64,000 nucleotides of DNA, taken from positions 1-64,000 of the forward strand of contig CAKUCX010000014.1 of NCBI GenBank assembly GCA_934643865.1, written 5' to 3'. The stretch is from an uncultured Kiritimatiellota bacterium. GTDB taxonomy: Bacteria; Verrucomicrobiota; Kiritimatiellia; RFP12; UBA1067. Both the position numbers and the translations under genes were made by a program. Below the pieces are notes generated by a model, which worked only from the letters and a program-made list of their open reading frames with translations, had not been told where the DNA came from and did not search any database. Positions 16,463 through 25,800 of this stretch are shown piece after piece. The number at the start of each line of letters is the position of its first letter. The first letter of the stretch is position 1.

Positions 16463-18173
16463 ACGTCCCCGTCCCTTCCGTTTCGAAGTCCACATACCGC
16501 GAATCGCCCACCGCCGTTGTCTCGAACGCGCGCGGCGCGCCGTTCAGCCACACCTCCCGCGCCGCCGCGCCGGACGGCAGGAGGATGTGCGCCGCCAACG
16601 CCTTCGCGGGCGCGCGCACGAGGTAGCGCAGACCGTTCGCGCGCCGCACGTAGCGCACGTCGACGACGGCGTCCGCCGCCTCGTAGCCCGTGAAGTACCG
16701 CACCTCGTCGAGACCCGTCACGGGCCAGCGCGGCGAGAAGCGGATCGCGTCGTACCGCACGCCCACGTCGCGCACACCCGCCAGCGCCTCGTCGAAGGCG
16801 CTGAGGACGCTCGCCGCGCCCCAGGCGCTCGGGCCCAATGCGGCGTTGATCGACGTCGCCGTCGTGCGGTCGTAGAGGAAGTAGAGCGTGCCGTCGCGCG
16901 CGGCCATCTCCTTCACGCGCACGAGAATGTCCCAGCCGTACGCTTCGTAGCCGTTTTCAAGGGCGGCCTTCGCGAGCTCGCCCGCCGTGAAGAGGCACAC
17001 GCCGCCGTTCACGTAGTCGCCGCGCGGGTGGCGGGCGAAGGTGAAGTCGTAGGGCGGATCGACCGTGAACCACTCGGCGAAGCAGTCCGTCGTCTGACGG
17101 CGGCGCCTGAACTCCTCGATGGTCTTGCGGCAGTCGGCGACCGGCATGAGGCCGCGGTTCATGTCGTAGGCGGCGGAAAGCGAGAGGCGTTCGCGCTCGT
17201 GCGCGTCGACGGGCGGCACGTTGAGCGGCAGCTGGTGGAAGAAGAAGCGGCCGTTCCAGAGGTGCTTGTACATCGCAGCCCTGAGGGCGTCCGCCCGCGC
17301 GCGCCAGGCGGCCGCCTTCGCCGTGCGCCCGAGGCGGCCGTTCAGCCACGCGAGCTGCGCCATCGCCTGGTAGACGCCGGAGTTGTCGCCGTGCATGATC
17401 GCCTGGGGCGTCGCGGCCGTCAACGTGCGGTTCGTCACGGAGGCGGGCTCATAGGTGAAGTCCCACGTGTCGATCGTGTAGCCGCGCTTCACGAGGCCGT
17501 GCCGGGCGTCCCAGCGCTTCGGGTCTGAGGTCACGTAGTCGATCGCCTTTTCGAGGCGCGGGAGGGCGCGCGCAAGCCAGGCGTCGTCGCCCGAGATCCG
17601 GTAGCAGTACGTCGCGCCCTCGACGAGCAGATACTCCACGTCGGCCTCGATGTCGAGGCGGCACATGGCGAGGTTGTCGTCCGGGAAGAACTTCCGGCTC
17701 TCGGGCGCGGCGTAGCGCCAGTGGCGGTCGTCCGCCTGCTTGACGAGTTCGAGGATGCAGCCGTCCGCGCGCTGGTGCCGGAGCGTGAAGTCCACGTACC
17801 CCGCATAGTCGTATTCCCAGTGGCGCATGGCCTTCAGCACGTGGACATGGTCGCGGATCCAGTTCTTGTTCACCATCATCTTGCGCCCGTCCACGAAGAC
17901 GAGGGACCGTTCGCCGTTGATCGTGTTGCGCAGCAGGTGGAGGAAGTCGCCCCAGGTCGGGTCGCCCGTCGTGAGGACGCCCGGCATCGCGAGGTCTTTG
18001 TTGTTGAAGCGTCCACAGGTCTTCCCCGTCCGCGCCTCCCGCATGCGCGGCAGGGCCTGGGTGAACGCCACGCGCCGCCCCTCGTTGAGCGAATACCCCT
18101 CCAGAAACGGCGCCGCCGCCGCGCCCGCGGCAAGCACAGCGCACGCCGCCATCGTCCAGCCTCGTCCCGTCAT
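16440..18173 (-). CDS. Secreted (alpha/alpha)-barrel glycosidase-like protein
   Basis: A 577-residue exported protein with a signal peptide (MTGRGWTMAACAVLAAGAAA), followed by a single all-helical catalytic-type domain. The same domain forms the C-terminal third of the 1535-residue protein encoded next. Conserved stretches such as NWIRDHVHVLKAMRHWEYD, WDFTYEP, HGDNSGVYQ and WNGRFFFHQLPLN suggest an (alpha/alpha)6 toroid as in glucoamylase, GH63 or GH78 enzymes. The acidic residues in RDHVH and HGDNS are plausible active-site members. The family and substrate are not known to me. A strong ribosome-binding site (AAAGGGAG) precedes the ATG; the gene starts 18 bases after the upstream 1065-residue gene and overlaps the downstream one. 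Confidence 0.75.
   Translation of the reverse strand: MTGRGWTMAACAVLAAGAAAAPFLEGYSLNEGRRVAFTQALPRMREARTGKTCGRFNNKDLAMPGVLTTGDPTWGDFLHLLRNTINGERSLVFVDGRKMMVNKNWIRDHVHVLKAMRHWEYDYAGYVDFTLRHQRADGCILELVKQADDRHWRYAAPESRKFFPDDNLAMCRLDIEADVEYLLVEGATYCYRISGDDAWLARALPRLEKAIDYVTSDPKRWDARHGLVKRGYTIDTWDFTYEPASVTNRTLTAATPQAIMHGDNSGVYQAMAQLAWLNGRLGRTAKAAAWRARADALRAAMYKHLWNGRFFFHQLPLNVPPVDAHERERLSLSAAYDMNRGLMPVADCRKTIEEFRRRRQTTDCFAEWFTVDPPYDFTFARHPRGDYVNGGVCLFTAGELAKAALENGYEAYGWDILVRVKEMAARDGTLYFLYDRTTATSINAALGPSAWGAASVLSAFDEALAGVRDVGVRYDAIRFSPRWPVTGLDEVRYFTGYEAADAVVDVRYVRRANGLRYLVRAPAKALAAHILLPSGAAAREVWLNGAPRAFETTAVGDSRYVDFETEGTGTYDIEILF
16896..17598. repeat. Partner of the near-identical segment at 12308-13010
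   Basis: Second copy of the homogenised coding segment; the best-conserved core is 17113-17420. Confidence 0.85.
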
Positions 18174-18191
18174 GCGTCTTCTCCCTTTCCG

Positions 18192-21100
18192 TTAGCGTAC
18201 AAGCAGCAGCGTGCCGCGCGGGCGCGCGAAGAGGGCGCCCGGCCCCGTGATGAACGGGCACGTCGCCGCGTCGAGGACGCCCGCATGGAAGCGCCCCGCG
18301 TAGCGCACCGTCCGCACCTCGTTCGTCACCGGGGCGTCGAGCGCCAGCGAGGCCCCTTCGTCCACGTCGATGTCGAGGTCCTTCGGCAGCGTCGGCGCGG
18401 CCGCCCGCGCGACCTTCTCCACCACGATGCCGTCCAACAGACCGCCACAGGAGAAATACCGGGTACTGCCCGCGATCTTCTGCACGGACTCCTTCAGTCC
18501 GCTGAACCCAATCACCCCTTTCCCCGCCTCCGGCACCTCGAAGAGGAACGCATGGCGCACCCACCGCTCGCGCGTGTCGGGCGCGAACCGCCCGATCTCG
18601 TTCGTCACGCCCCCGCGCGCATACCACGCCCGGAACTCCTGTCCGCCGAACAGGTTCAGCTCCTCCGGTCTGCCGTTGTAGCGGTAGAACCGGTCGATCG
18701 CCGCCACGCTCAGGCGGTAGGTCCCCGCCTCGGGGAACGTGACCGTGCGTGCGAGCGTGGCGCGGTTGCGCACGCCCACGCAGTGGCGGTCGTCGTAGTC
18801 GACGTCGCACCAGGCGCCGGGGATCCGATCCTCCCGCTGGCCCTCCACCAGGCCGGCGCCGTCGTGGATTTCGCTCGGCTCGCCGACGCACGTCCAGTCC
18901 GCCAACGCGCCCTCCCGCGTAAACGTCTCGTCCAGCACCGCAGCCGTGTCCAGCGCCTCCAGCCGCACGTCGTCAAGCGCGACGAGCGAACCGCCGCCCG
19001 CGAACGCCAGCTCCACGGCCGCGTTGTCCGCCGCGACCTGTACCGTGAAGGCATACCGCCTCGTCCAATCCGTCGTCCGCACCGTGCCGCAGGAGGCCCC
19101 GTTCCAGAAGACCCCGATCTCCGCCCGGGTGTTCGTCGTGCGGGCATCCGCCGCCGTCGAGGCCGCCGCGAAGGAGAGCCGGTACGCGCCCGCGCGCGCC
19201 ACCCGGACCGTCTGGGCGATCCGCGCCGTGCCGTGCAGGACCAGATGGCGGCAACCCTCCGCCGGGCGCAGCGCCGTCTCCCGTCCGTTTCCGATCCGCT
19301 CCACCACCACGGCGTCCGCCGCGCCCGCCGTCTCGCACGCCCAGCCGCCGAGCGATGCCGGGTTCTCAAGGTACGTCCGCCCAAAGGCATACGACGCCGA
19401 CTCGAAGCTCGGGTTCGCGAGCGTCACGTCCGCCGTCCCGGCCTCCAGCCAGTCCACGCGGAAGTCGTCCACCAGCGCGACCGTGTTGCCGGGGATCACC
19501 GTGCTGTCGCCGCCGGTCGCGTCACGGTAGGCCTTGCTGTTGTTCGCGTCGCTCCGCAGGGTGAGCGTGTGGACACCCGCCGCGAGCCACGGGAGGCGGA
19601 ACGCGCAGGGTTGCCACGCCTTCTCCCGGGTCTGGACCTGTGCGACCTCCTCGCCGTCGATCAGGATGTGCGTCTCGTGCCCGACGTAGCCGGGACGCTG
19701 CGCGATCCAGAAGGAGAGGCGGTAGACGCCGTCCGCCGGGAGCGTGAGTGCCGTCTCCAGCCCGCCCCGGATGTGGAGCACGCCGCAGTAGACGCCGTCC
19801 GGGTAGCGCTGCCCCGGCACGTTGTAGTAGTAGTGCGCCGCAGGGTCGTCCGTCCAGCGCGTGACCTTTCCGTCCTCCGTCGATCCCTCCAGCCGCACGC
19901 TGCGCCAGCCATGCGTCGGCGCGTCGGGCTTCAGGCTTCGGTCCGTGTCCGGCTTGATGCCCGCATCCGCGAACGCCTCGAACGAAGGATCCTCGATGGC
20001 CCCCACGAGGTTCGTGGGGAAGGCCGATGCGCCGAACGCACGCGGGGCGAAGCGGAGCGTCCCCTCCCGGACGGCAAGATGCGCGACGTCCGGCGCGAGC
20101 GCGTCAACCGCAAGCGTCCCCGTCCCCGTCTTCACGACCGTTCCCGCCGGGGCCTCGGCGGCGGCGACCACCCCCGTGGCGGACGCCGCCAGCGTCGTCC
20201 CCGCCAGCGCCTCGAACGCCACGGGCTGGGCGCCGTCGAAGGAGCCGCCCGCCAGCGCGACGCGCGGCGTCTCGCGGCTTTCCGAGCCGTCCAGCGTGGC
20301 GAGCGTCCAGTCCCCGTCGCCCGTCTTCAGCACCCGCCCCGCGCCGGCCGTCGCGAGGGAGAGGGCCGCGCCGCGCGTCCCCCACTTGCGCTGCAGGTAG
20401 GCCGTCACGGCCACGCGGTTCGATTCGTCGAGCGGCGAGGCGAAGAGGATCACCTCGCACAGGCGCCCGCCGCCCTGGCGGTAGCCGTCGTTGTCGTTGG
20501 CGATCGCGTTGTACGAGAAAAGGCCCTCCACGTGCCAGCCGTCGCGCCCGGGCGTGATGTCCAGCAGCTGGTAGCCGCCGTTGGGCCCTGAGACGGACGG
20601 ATCAACGGGCCGCCCGTCCACGCGGAACAGGCCCGACGCCAACGTGCGCCACCCGCCCGCCGGCTGGAGGAAGGCCGTCGGCAGCGTCCCCTCCGCCAGC
20701 GTCTTGTAGCTCTTCGGCACAAACACCGCATGGTGCGAACCGGGATTGAAGACAAAGCCGTAGCCCCCGTCCTGCGTCCCCAGAACGGCGAACGCCTGCC
20801 GCACGCCGCCCACGGCGAACCCCGACCCGTCGGCGGCGGCGAAGCGGACGTTGCGCCCGCTCGAATACCTCCCGAAGTCAACGTAAGCGCACGCGCCGCC
20901 CGACGCGGGGACGTAGCGGGGGAACCACCCTTCTGGGTCGGGCGCGTAGGCGGCGGAGTGGGCGAGGTTCGTGAACGCGACGGCGCGCGGACGCACATAC
21001 GGGTTCGCCGCCGAGCCGTCCCCCGTCTCGCGCGCGTCGAGCCACGTCCCCACGGTCCCCGCCACCCCGTCGGCGGGAAGGATCGTCGCGGGGCGGGCGG

Positions 21101-21389
21101 CGTCGAGCCAGAGGGCCGCCGCGTCGAGAGCGGCGGGCGCGGGCAGGGGCGGCGGCGCGCCGTCCGCCGCCGCGACGGCCAGCGTACCGTCCGCCACGAC
21201 CAGCCGCGCCGCGCCCACGGCGCAGAGGTCGTCACGCGCCACCGACGTCGTGCCGGGGCCCTGCTTGCGCAGCTCGCCCGTGAACGTCCTCGGCCCAGAC
21301 GCCGCGCCCGCGTCCGGCAGCCGCGCCACGCCCGCACCGGCCGCAAGCGCGCACGCCGCGAGCGCGCAGCCGATCATCTCCTTCGCCAT
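18192..21389 (-). CDS. Large secreted LamG/jelly-roll protein ending in GTLLLVR
   Basis: A 1065-residue exported protein. After a signal peptide (MAKEMIGCALAACALAAGAG) it has a LamG-like domain (about 75-390; ALWLDAARPATI near the start). Next is a stretch like autotransporter-associated beta-strand repeats (KTGTGTLAVDAL, VREGTLRF). Three related jelly-roll modules follow, opening with EDPSFEAF, ANPSFESASY and DETFTREGALADW. The last residues, GTLLLVR, are almost the same as the end of the 927-residue protein at 47571 (GTLLVIR). This recalls short C-terminal sorting signals, though none is established for this motif here. It is probably a cell-surface glycan-binding or structural protein rather than an enzyme. 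A strong ribosome-binding site (GAGGAGG) sets the start. First gene of a three-gene operon and divergent from a XylR-type regulator. Confidence 0.75.
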   Translation of the reverse strand: MAKEMIGCALAACALAAGAGVARLPDAGAASGPRTFTGELRKQGPGTTSVARDDLCAVGAARLVVADGTLAVAAADGAPPPLPAPAALDAAALWLDAARPATILPADGVAGTVGTWLDARETGDGSAANPYVRPRAVAFTNLAHSAAYAPDPEGWFPRYVPASGGACAYVDFGRYSSGRNVRFAAADGSGFAVGGVRQAFAVLGTQDGGYGFVFNPGSHHAVFVPKSYKTLAEGTLPTAFLQPAGGWRTLASGLFRVDGRPVDPSVSGPNGGYQLLDITPGRDGWHVEGLFSYNAIANDNDGYRQGGGRLCEVILFASPLDESNRVAVTAYLQRKWGTRGAALSLATAGAGRVLKTGDGDWTLATLDGSESRETPRVALAGGSFDGAQPVAFEALAGTTLAASATGVVAAAEAPAGTVVKTGTGTLAVDALAPDVAHLAVREGTLRFAPRAFGASAFPTNLVGAIEDPSFEAFADAGIKPDTDRSLKPDAPTHGWRSVRLEGSTEDGKVTRWTDDPAAHYYYNVPGQRYPDGVYCGVLHIRGGLETALTLPADGVYRLSFWIAQRPGYVGHETHILIDGEEVAQVQTREKAWQPCAFRLPWLAAGVHTLTLRSDANNSKAYRDATGGDSTVIPGNTVALVDDFRVDWLEAGTADVTLANPSFESASYAFGRTYLENPASLGGWACETAGAADAVVVERIGNGRETALRPAEGCRHLVLHGTARIAQTVRVARAGAYRLSFAAASTAADARTTNTRAEIGVFWNGASCGTVRTTDWTRRYAFTVQVAADNAAVELAFAGGGSLVALDDVRLEALDTAAVLDETFTREGALADWTCVGEPSEIHDGAGLVEGQREDRIPGAWCDVDYDDRHCVGVRNRATLARTVTFPEAGTYRLSVAAIDRFYRYNGRPEELNLFGGQEFRAWYARGGVTNEIGRFAPDTRERWVRHAFLFEVPEAGKGVIGFSGLKESVQKIAGSTRYFSCGGLLDGIVVEKVARAAAPTLPKDLDIDVDEGASLALDAPVTNEVRTVRYAGRFHAGVLDAATCPFITGPGALFARPRGTLLLVR

Positions 21390-21432
21390 GCCGCCTCCTC
21401 TCTTTTTCGCCTTGCAGTTTCAGATAGAGGAA

Positions 21433-21443
21433 AGCATAGCACA
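21433..21443 (-). promoter_or_regulatory. Extended -10 promoter of the 18-21 kb operon
   Basis: TGTGCTATGCT on the minus strand, close to the window-wide extended -10 pattern. It lies about 45 bases before the ATG at 21389, leaving a leader with a good ribosome-binding site. Confidence 0.5.
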
Positions 21444-21460
21444 TGGCACACGGGCTGGCA

Positions 21461-21505
21461 CTATCCTAAAAAGGAATATGACTATCTTTTTTAGGCCCTC
21501 CTATC
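21461..21505. promoter_or_regulatory. Candidate operator between divergent genes
   Basis: The 156-base divergent intergenic region holds an inverted repeat, CCTAAAAA (21465-21472) with TTTTTAGG (21488-21495), and three direct CTATC boxes at 21461, 21482 and 21501. Spacings of 21 and 19 bases place the boxes on one face of the helix. This fits a binding site for the AraC/XylR-type regulator encoded to the right; the assignment is inferred from position. Confidence 0.45.
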
Positions 21506-21526
21506 GTTGCCGACGCACGGCAGATC

Positions 21527-21535
21527 TGGTAGACT
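21527..21535 (+). promoter_or_regulatory. Extended -10 promoter of the XylR-type gene
   Basis: TGGTAGACT; the hexamer TAGACT (21530-21535) ends ten bases before the ATG, so the leader would be only a few bases long. Confidence 0.45.
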
Positions 21536-21545
21536 GGCGGGACCG

Positions 21546-22748
21546 ATGGGTTTCCGCGTCGCCATCCTCATGGAATCGTCCTTGGAAATCTCGCGCGATC
21601 TGCTGCGCGGGATCATCCGCCACGTGCGCGCATCCGAGCCCTGGACACTCGACATCACGCCGGGCGGCATCGGCGACCAGCGCCTCCCCGAATCCTGGCG
21701 GGGGGACGGCATCATCGCCCGCATCCCCTCCGTGGCGGAGGCCGCCCGCCTCGCGGCCTGCCCCGTCCCCAAGGTCATCCTCGACCCGCAGGGCCCCTTC
21801 GCGGCCCCCGGCCACCCGCTCGCCGCCTGCGCCCGCGTGGAAAGCGACCACGGGGCGATCGGGCGCGTCGCCGCCGGCCATCTGCTCGGGCGCGGCTTCC
21901 GGCACTTCGCCTACGTCGGCCCCACCCTCTCCTCCTCGCCGCAGATGGCCTACGACGCGACGGGGCTTGCCGAACCGAACTGGTCGCTCGCCCGGCGGGA
22001 CGCCTTTCTCGCCGCGCTGGCCGCCGAGGGGCACGGCGCCGCCGTCTACCCGCGCCCCCGCACGCGCCGCGCCGCCGTGAACTGGAACCTGGAGATGCCC
22101 GCGCTCGTCCAGTGGCTGCTGCGTCTGCCGCGCCCGCTGGCCGTCTTCACGCCGCACGACGCGCGCGGGCGGCAGATCCTCGACGCCTGCCACGCCGCCC
22201 GCCTCCCCGTCCCCTACCAGGTCGCCGTCCTCGGCGTCAACGACGACTCCACGCTCTGCGAGACCGCCCTGCCGCCCCTGTCGTCCATCCGTCTGGACGC
22301 CGTGGCGGCGGGCCGGCGCGCCGCCGAGATGCTCGACGCGCTCATGGCGGGCCGCCGCCCGGCGCCCTGGCACCACCGCTACGGCTGCCTCGGCGTGACG
22401 GCGCGGGACTCCACCGCCGCCATGCAGACCGACGACGCCGTGGCCATCGCCGTCCTGGAGGACATCCGCACGGCGTGCGGCTTCAACCTGCGCGTGGGCG
22501 AAGTGGCCGCCCGTCACGGCTTCACCGTGCGCGCGCTTGAAAAGCGCTTCCGCCGCGCCATCGGGCAGAGCGTGGGCGCCGTCATCCGCACGACCTGCCT
22601 CGACCACGTGCGCCGCCTCGTCACGGAGAGCGACCGCCCCTTCGGCGACATCGCCCGCGCCTGCGGCCAACTCAGCGCCGCGCACCTCGCCGCCGCGTTC
22701 AAGGCCCGCTTCGGCGAGACGATGACCGCCGCGCGCGCGCGCCGATGA
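21546..22748 (+). CDS. XylR-type transcriptional regulator (LacI-like sensor + AraC helix-turn-helix)
   Basis: A 400-residue cytoplasmic transcription factor. Residues 1 to about 280 form a periplasmic-binding-protein/LacI-like ligand domain (opening GFRVAILMESS, with VAVLGVNDDSTLCE and SIRLDAVAAGRRAAEML typical of the fold). The last 100 residues form two AraC-type helix-turn-helix motifs (RVGEVAARHGFTVRALEKRF and FGDIARACGQLS). This architecture is that of E. coli XylR, which senses a sugar. It is divergent from the 1065-residue secreted protein and probably controls that operon. The start is an ATG ten bases after TAGACT with no clear ribosome-binding site; a TTG 13 codons upstream is the alternative. 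The effector is unknown. Confidence 0.88.
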   Translation: MGFRVAILMESSLEISRDLLRGIIRHVRASEPWTLDITPGGIGDQRLPESWRGDGIIARIPSVAEAARLAACPVPKVILDPQGPFAAPGHPLAACARVESDHGAIGRVAAGHLLGRGFRHFAYVGPTLSSSPQMAYDATGLAEPNWSLARRDAFLAALAAEGHGAAVYPRPRTRRAAVNWNLEMPALVQWLLRLPRPLAVFTPHDARGRQILDACHAARLPVPYQVAVLGVNDDSTLCETALPPLSSIRLDAVAAGRRAAEMLDALMAGRRPAPWHHRYGCLGVTARDSTAAMQTDDAVAIAVLEDIRTACGFNLRVGEVAARHGFTVRALEKRFRRAIGQSVGAVIRTTCLDHVRRLVTESDRPFGDIARACGQLSAAHLAAAFKARFGETMTAARARR

Positions 22749-22750
22749 CG

Positions 22751-22760
22751 CCCCCCCCCC
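22751..22760 (+). repeat. Poly-C tract (10)
   Basis: Ten consecutive C residues directly after the stop codon of the XylR-type gene, in the leader-promoter region of the sensor kinase. Confidence 0.9.
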
Positions 22761-22788
22761 GGCGCGGCGCTTTACGCCACGTCGGGGG

Positions 22789-22799
22789 TTTGGTACAAT
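22789..22799 (+). promoter_or_regulatory. Extended -10 promoter of the hybrid sensor kinase
   Basis: TTTGGTACAAT, with TACAAT at 22794-22799 and an upstream TGG extension. It leaves a leader of about 58 bases and a ribosome-binding site (GGAGGG) before the ATG. Confidence 0.5.
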
Positions 22800-22863
22800 C
22801 CTCGAAGGCAGGGGGGATGCGAGGGGCGTCGCCCGGACAACGCGAAACGGGGCCGGAGGGCAC

Positions 22864-25800
22864 ATGCGACAGATTGGCAGGCTGGCGGCGGCGAGGGGTC
22901 TTTGCGCTTTCTGCATGGCGTTCGCCTCCTGCGCGCCGGCCGCCGCCTCCGGCATCCCCGCCCCCCGCGCCGTCACCGTCGCCGAGACGCTCGGCGACAT
23001 GTCCGGCGACGACGGAGCGGCGCCGGGCGCGGCCTACTGCAGGCAGGTCATGGAGCATCTCTTCGAGAAGGCGCACCTCACAGCCGTGCGCGTCCGGCAT
23101 GCCGACCGCCGTCCGGCCGCCGACGTCGTCTTCGCGGCCTTCCGCACGCCTGAGCTTCTCAGGTCGTTCAACATCCCCTTCCAGCCACTCTGCCGCATCC
23201 GCTTCGCCCTCTACGCGACGCCCGCGCGCGCCCGGGCGCTCCGCGCGGCGGCGCCGCCGGACTGGCCGTCGCTGCGCGTCGCCTTCGCGCCGGCACCCTG
23301 CGGCGCCGACGACGGCCTCAAACGGTTCTTCGAGACGAGCGGTATCCCGCACACGCCCGTCGCATGCCCGACGCGCGCCGCCGCCGCGCAGGCCGTCGAA
23401 CGCGGCGAGGCGGACCTGCTCTTCCTCGCCGCCGCCGCAGGGCGCCGGCCGCCCGGGCTCGAACAGGTCGTCAAGATCGGGGAGCGCAACGTCTACTTCG
23501 CCGTCAGCCGCGAACGCGGCGACCTCTTCCGCCTTCTGACGGAAACGTACCGCGCCTGCTACGTCGGCGAGCCCGGCCTGTTCGACACCTGGCGGAAGGC
23601 GCACTTCGGCGTCGAGCCGCCGACGAACCGCGTGCGCGTCGCGGCCTTCGCCTATCCGGGCGTCTTCCAGCGTCTGGGCAAGGCCCGTCCGCAGGGACGC
23701 CTGGCGGACTGGATGGAGATCCTCGCGCGCGAAAAGGGCTGGACGGTCGACTGGGTCTGCGGCACCTACGCGCAGGGCGCGGACGACGTGGCGGCGGGCC
23801 GGCTCGACCTCGCCTACGGCATCGCCGACACGCCCGCCAACCGCGCGCGCTTCGCCTTTCCGCCCGTGCCGGTCGGCTATCGCCAGCTCATTCTCTGGAC
23901 GCCGCGCGACGCGCCCTATGTCCCGAACGACGCGACGACGTGGTCGGGCATGCGCATCGCCCACCTGCAGGGGTCGCCCACCGCGCAGCAGCTGCGGGAC
24001 ATGCTGCGCGCGCGCGGGGTCGCCGCCGCGTTCGTCCCCTACGAGAACGAGGCCGACCTCCTCGCGGCCTACCACCGCCGCGCGGTCGACGCCGTCATCG
24101 CGGCGGCGTGCGACGGCCTTCTCTACGAAAAGCGACTCCTGGTGCAGATCCCCGAGCCCGCCTACCTCTGCACGGCCAAGGGCAACGCGCGCCTGGCCGC
24201 CGCGCTCGCCGACGCGCTCGGCAGCCTCACGCGCCGGGAGACGCACTTCGTCCGGGGCCTCGCCGTGCAGCACCGGATCGTCAAGGACTTCGATCTCTCC
24301 GCCTACACGAAGGCCGAACGCGACTGGCTCACGGCGCGGCGCCTGGCGGGCGGCTACGTGACCGTCGCCTTTTCGCCGCGCGACGCCGACGGGCGGGACT
24401 TCGGCGGCGGCCTCGAAGGCCACGGGAAGGTGATCTTCGAGGAGATCTCCCGTCGCACGGGCCTCCAGTTCCGCATGGCGCCGCCGACGGACGTCAAGAC
24501 GGCCCGGACGCGGTTTCTGCGCGGGGAGACGCCCCTCTGGGCGGCGTATCCGCTGACCTTCGACGAAGACTTCTACGGCTTCGGGGAAAAGGTCTTCTCC
24601 TTCACGATTCCACAGCTCTACTCGCGGCGGGCGGGCCTCCCGAAAAACATCATCGCCACGGGGAAGATCGCCGTGAACAGGCAAAACGCCGCATCTGTCT
24701 CGGCCTGCTGCCAGCCCGACCTCATCGACCGCCTCGTCTTCTGCGACGGCGTCCGCGACTGCTACCGCGCACTCCTGGACCGCCGCGCCGACTGCACGGT
24801 CGTGCCCATCTCCCTCGGCGGGCGCGTCATCGAGGCGCTGGGCTGCGGGCGTCAGGTCGAGAACGAAGTCTTCGACGGCATGCGCGACCGCGACGCCTAC
24901 GAGCTCGTCGCCGGCCCGAAGGCGCCGCCGGAGCTCGTGTCGATCATCCGCAAGGCCGCGCAGAGCGTCGACCGCGCGCGCATCAAGGAGTTCTTCGTCA
25001 TGGGCGAGCTCGCGCGCCAGCGGGACGCCAACTTCCGCGAACGCTACATGGGCATGACCTCCGCCCAGGTGGGGAAGGTCTTCTCGGCGCTCGCGCTCGT
25101 CGTCCTCGTCTCCGTTCTGGTCGCGCTCATCCTCCTCGTCCGCGCGGTCGAACGGGAGCGCGGAGACCGGCGGCGGATCGCGGCCGAACGCGACCGCGCC
25201 CTCGCGGCGGAAAAGGCGAAGAGCCTCTTCTTCTCGTCCGTCTCGCACGACATCCGCACGCCGCTCAACGCCCTCATCGGCTTTTCCGAGCTTCTTGAGC
25301 AGGGCGTGGACGACAAGGCGGAGCTCGGCCGCTACGTCGCGACGATCCGGTCGAGCGGCAGGATGCTCGCGCGCCTCGTCAACGACATCCTCGACCTCTC
25401 CAAGCTCGAAAGCGGCAAGCTGGAGATCCTCAAGGAGCCGACCGACGCGGCGGCCCTTGCGCGCGAAGTGGCGGCCGCGTTCGACGTGACGCGCGCCAAC
25501 AAGGCGCTCGCGTTCACCGAGGACATCGCGCCGATGCCGCGCGTGCAGGTCGACCCCCAGCGCCTCCGCCAGATTCTCCACAACCTCCTCTCGAATGCGT
25601 TCAAGTACACGTCTGAGGGCGGCGTGGCCCTCCGCACGGCCTGGCGGGACGGCACGTTCACGCTCGCCGTCGAAGACACGGGCAAGGGCATCTCGCAGGA
25701 GGACATCGCCCGCATCCTCCAGCCGTTCGAGCAGGTCGTCGACCGCAACCACCGCGACGGGACGGGGCTCGGGCTCTCCATCTGCCAGCGCCTCGCCGCG

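Noticed and set aside
10244..16693. A 2149-codon open frame on the plus strand
   Set aside because: It is antisense to dapB, dapA and the giant glycosidase gene, is Arg/Val/Glu-rich without domains, and has no ribosome-binding site. It is a by-product of high GC with few stop codons in that frame.
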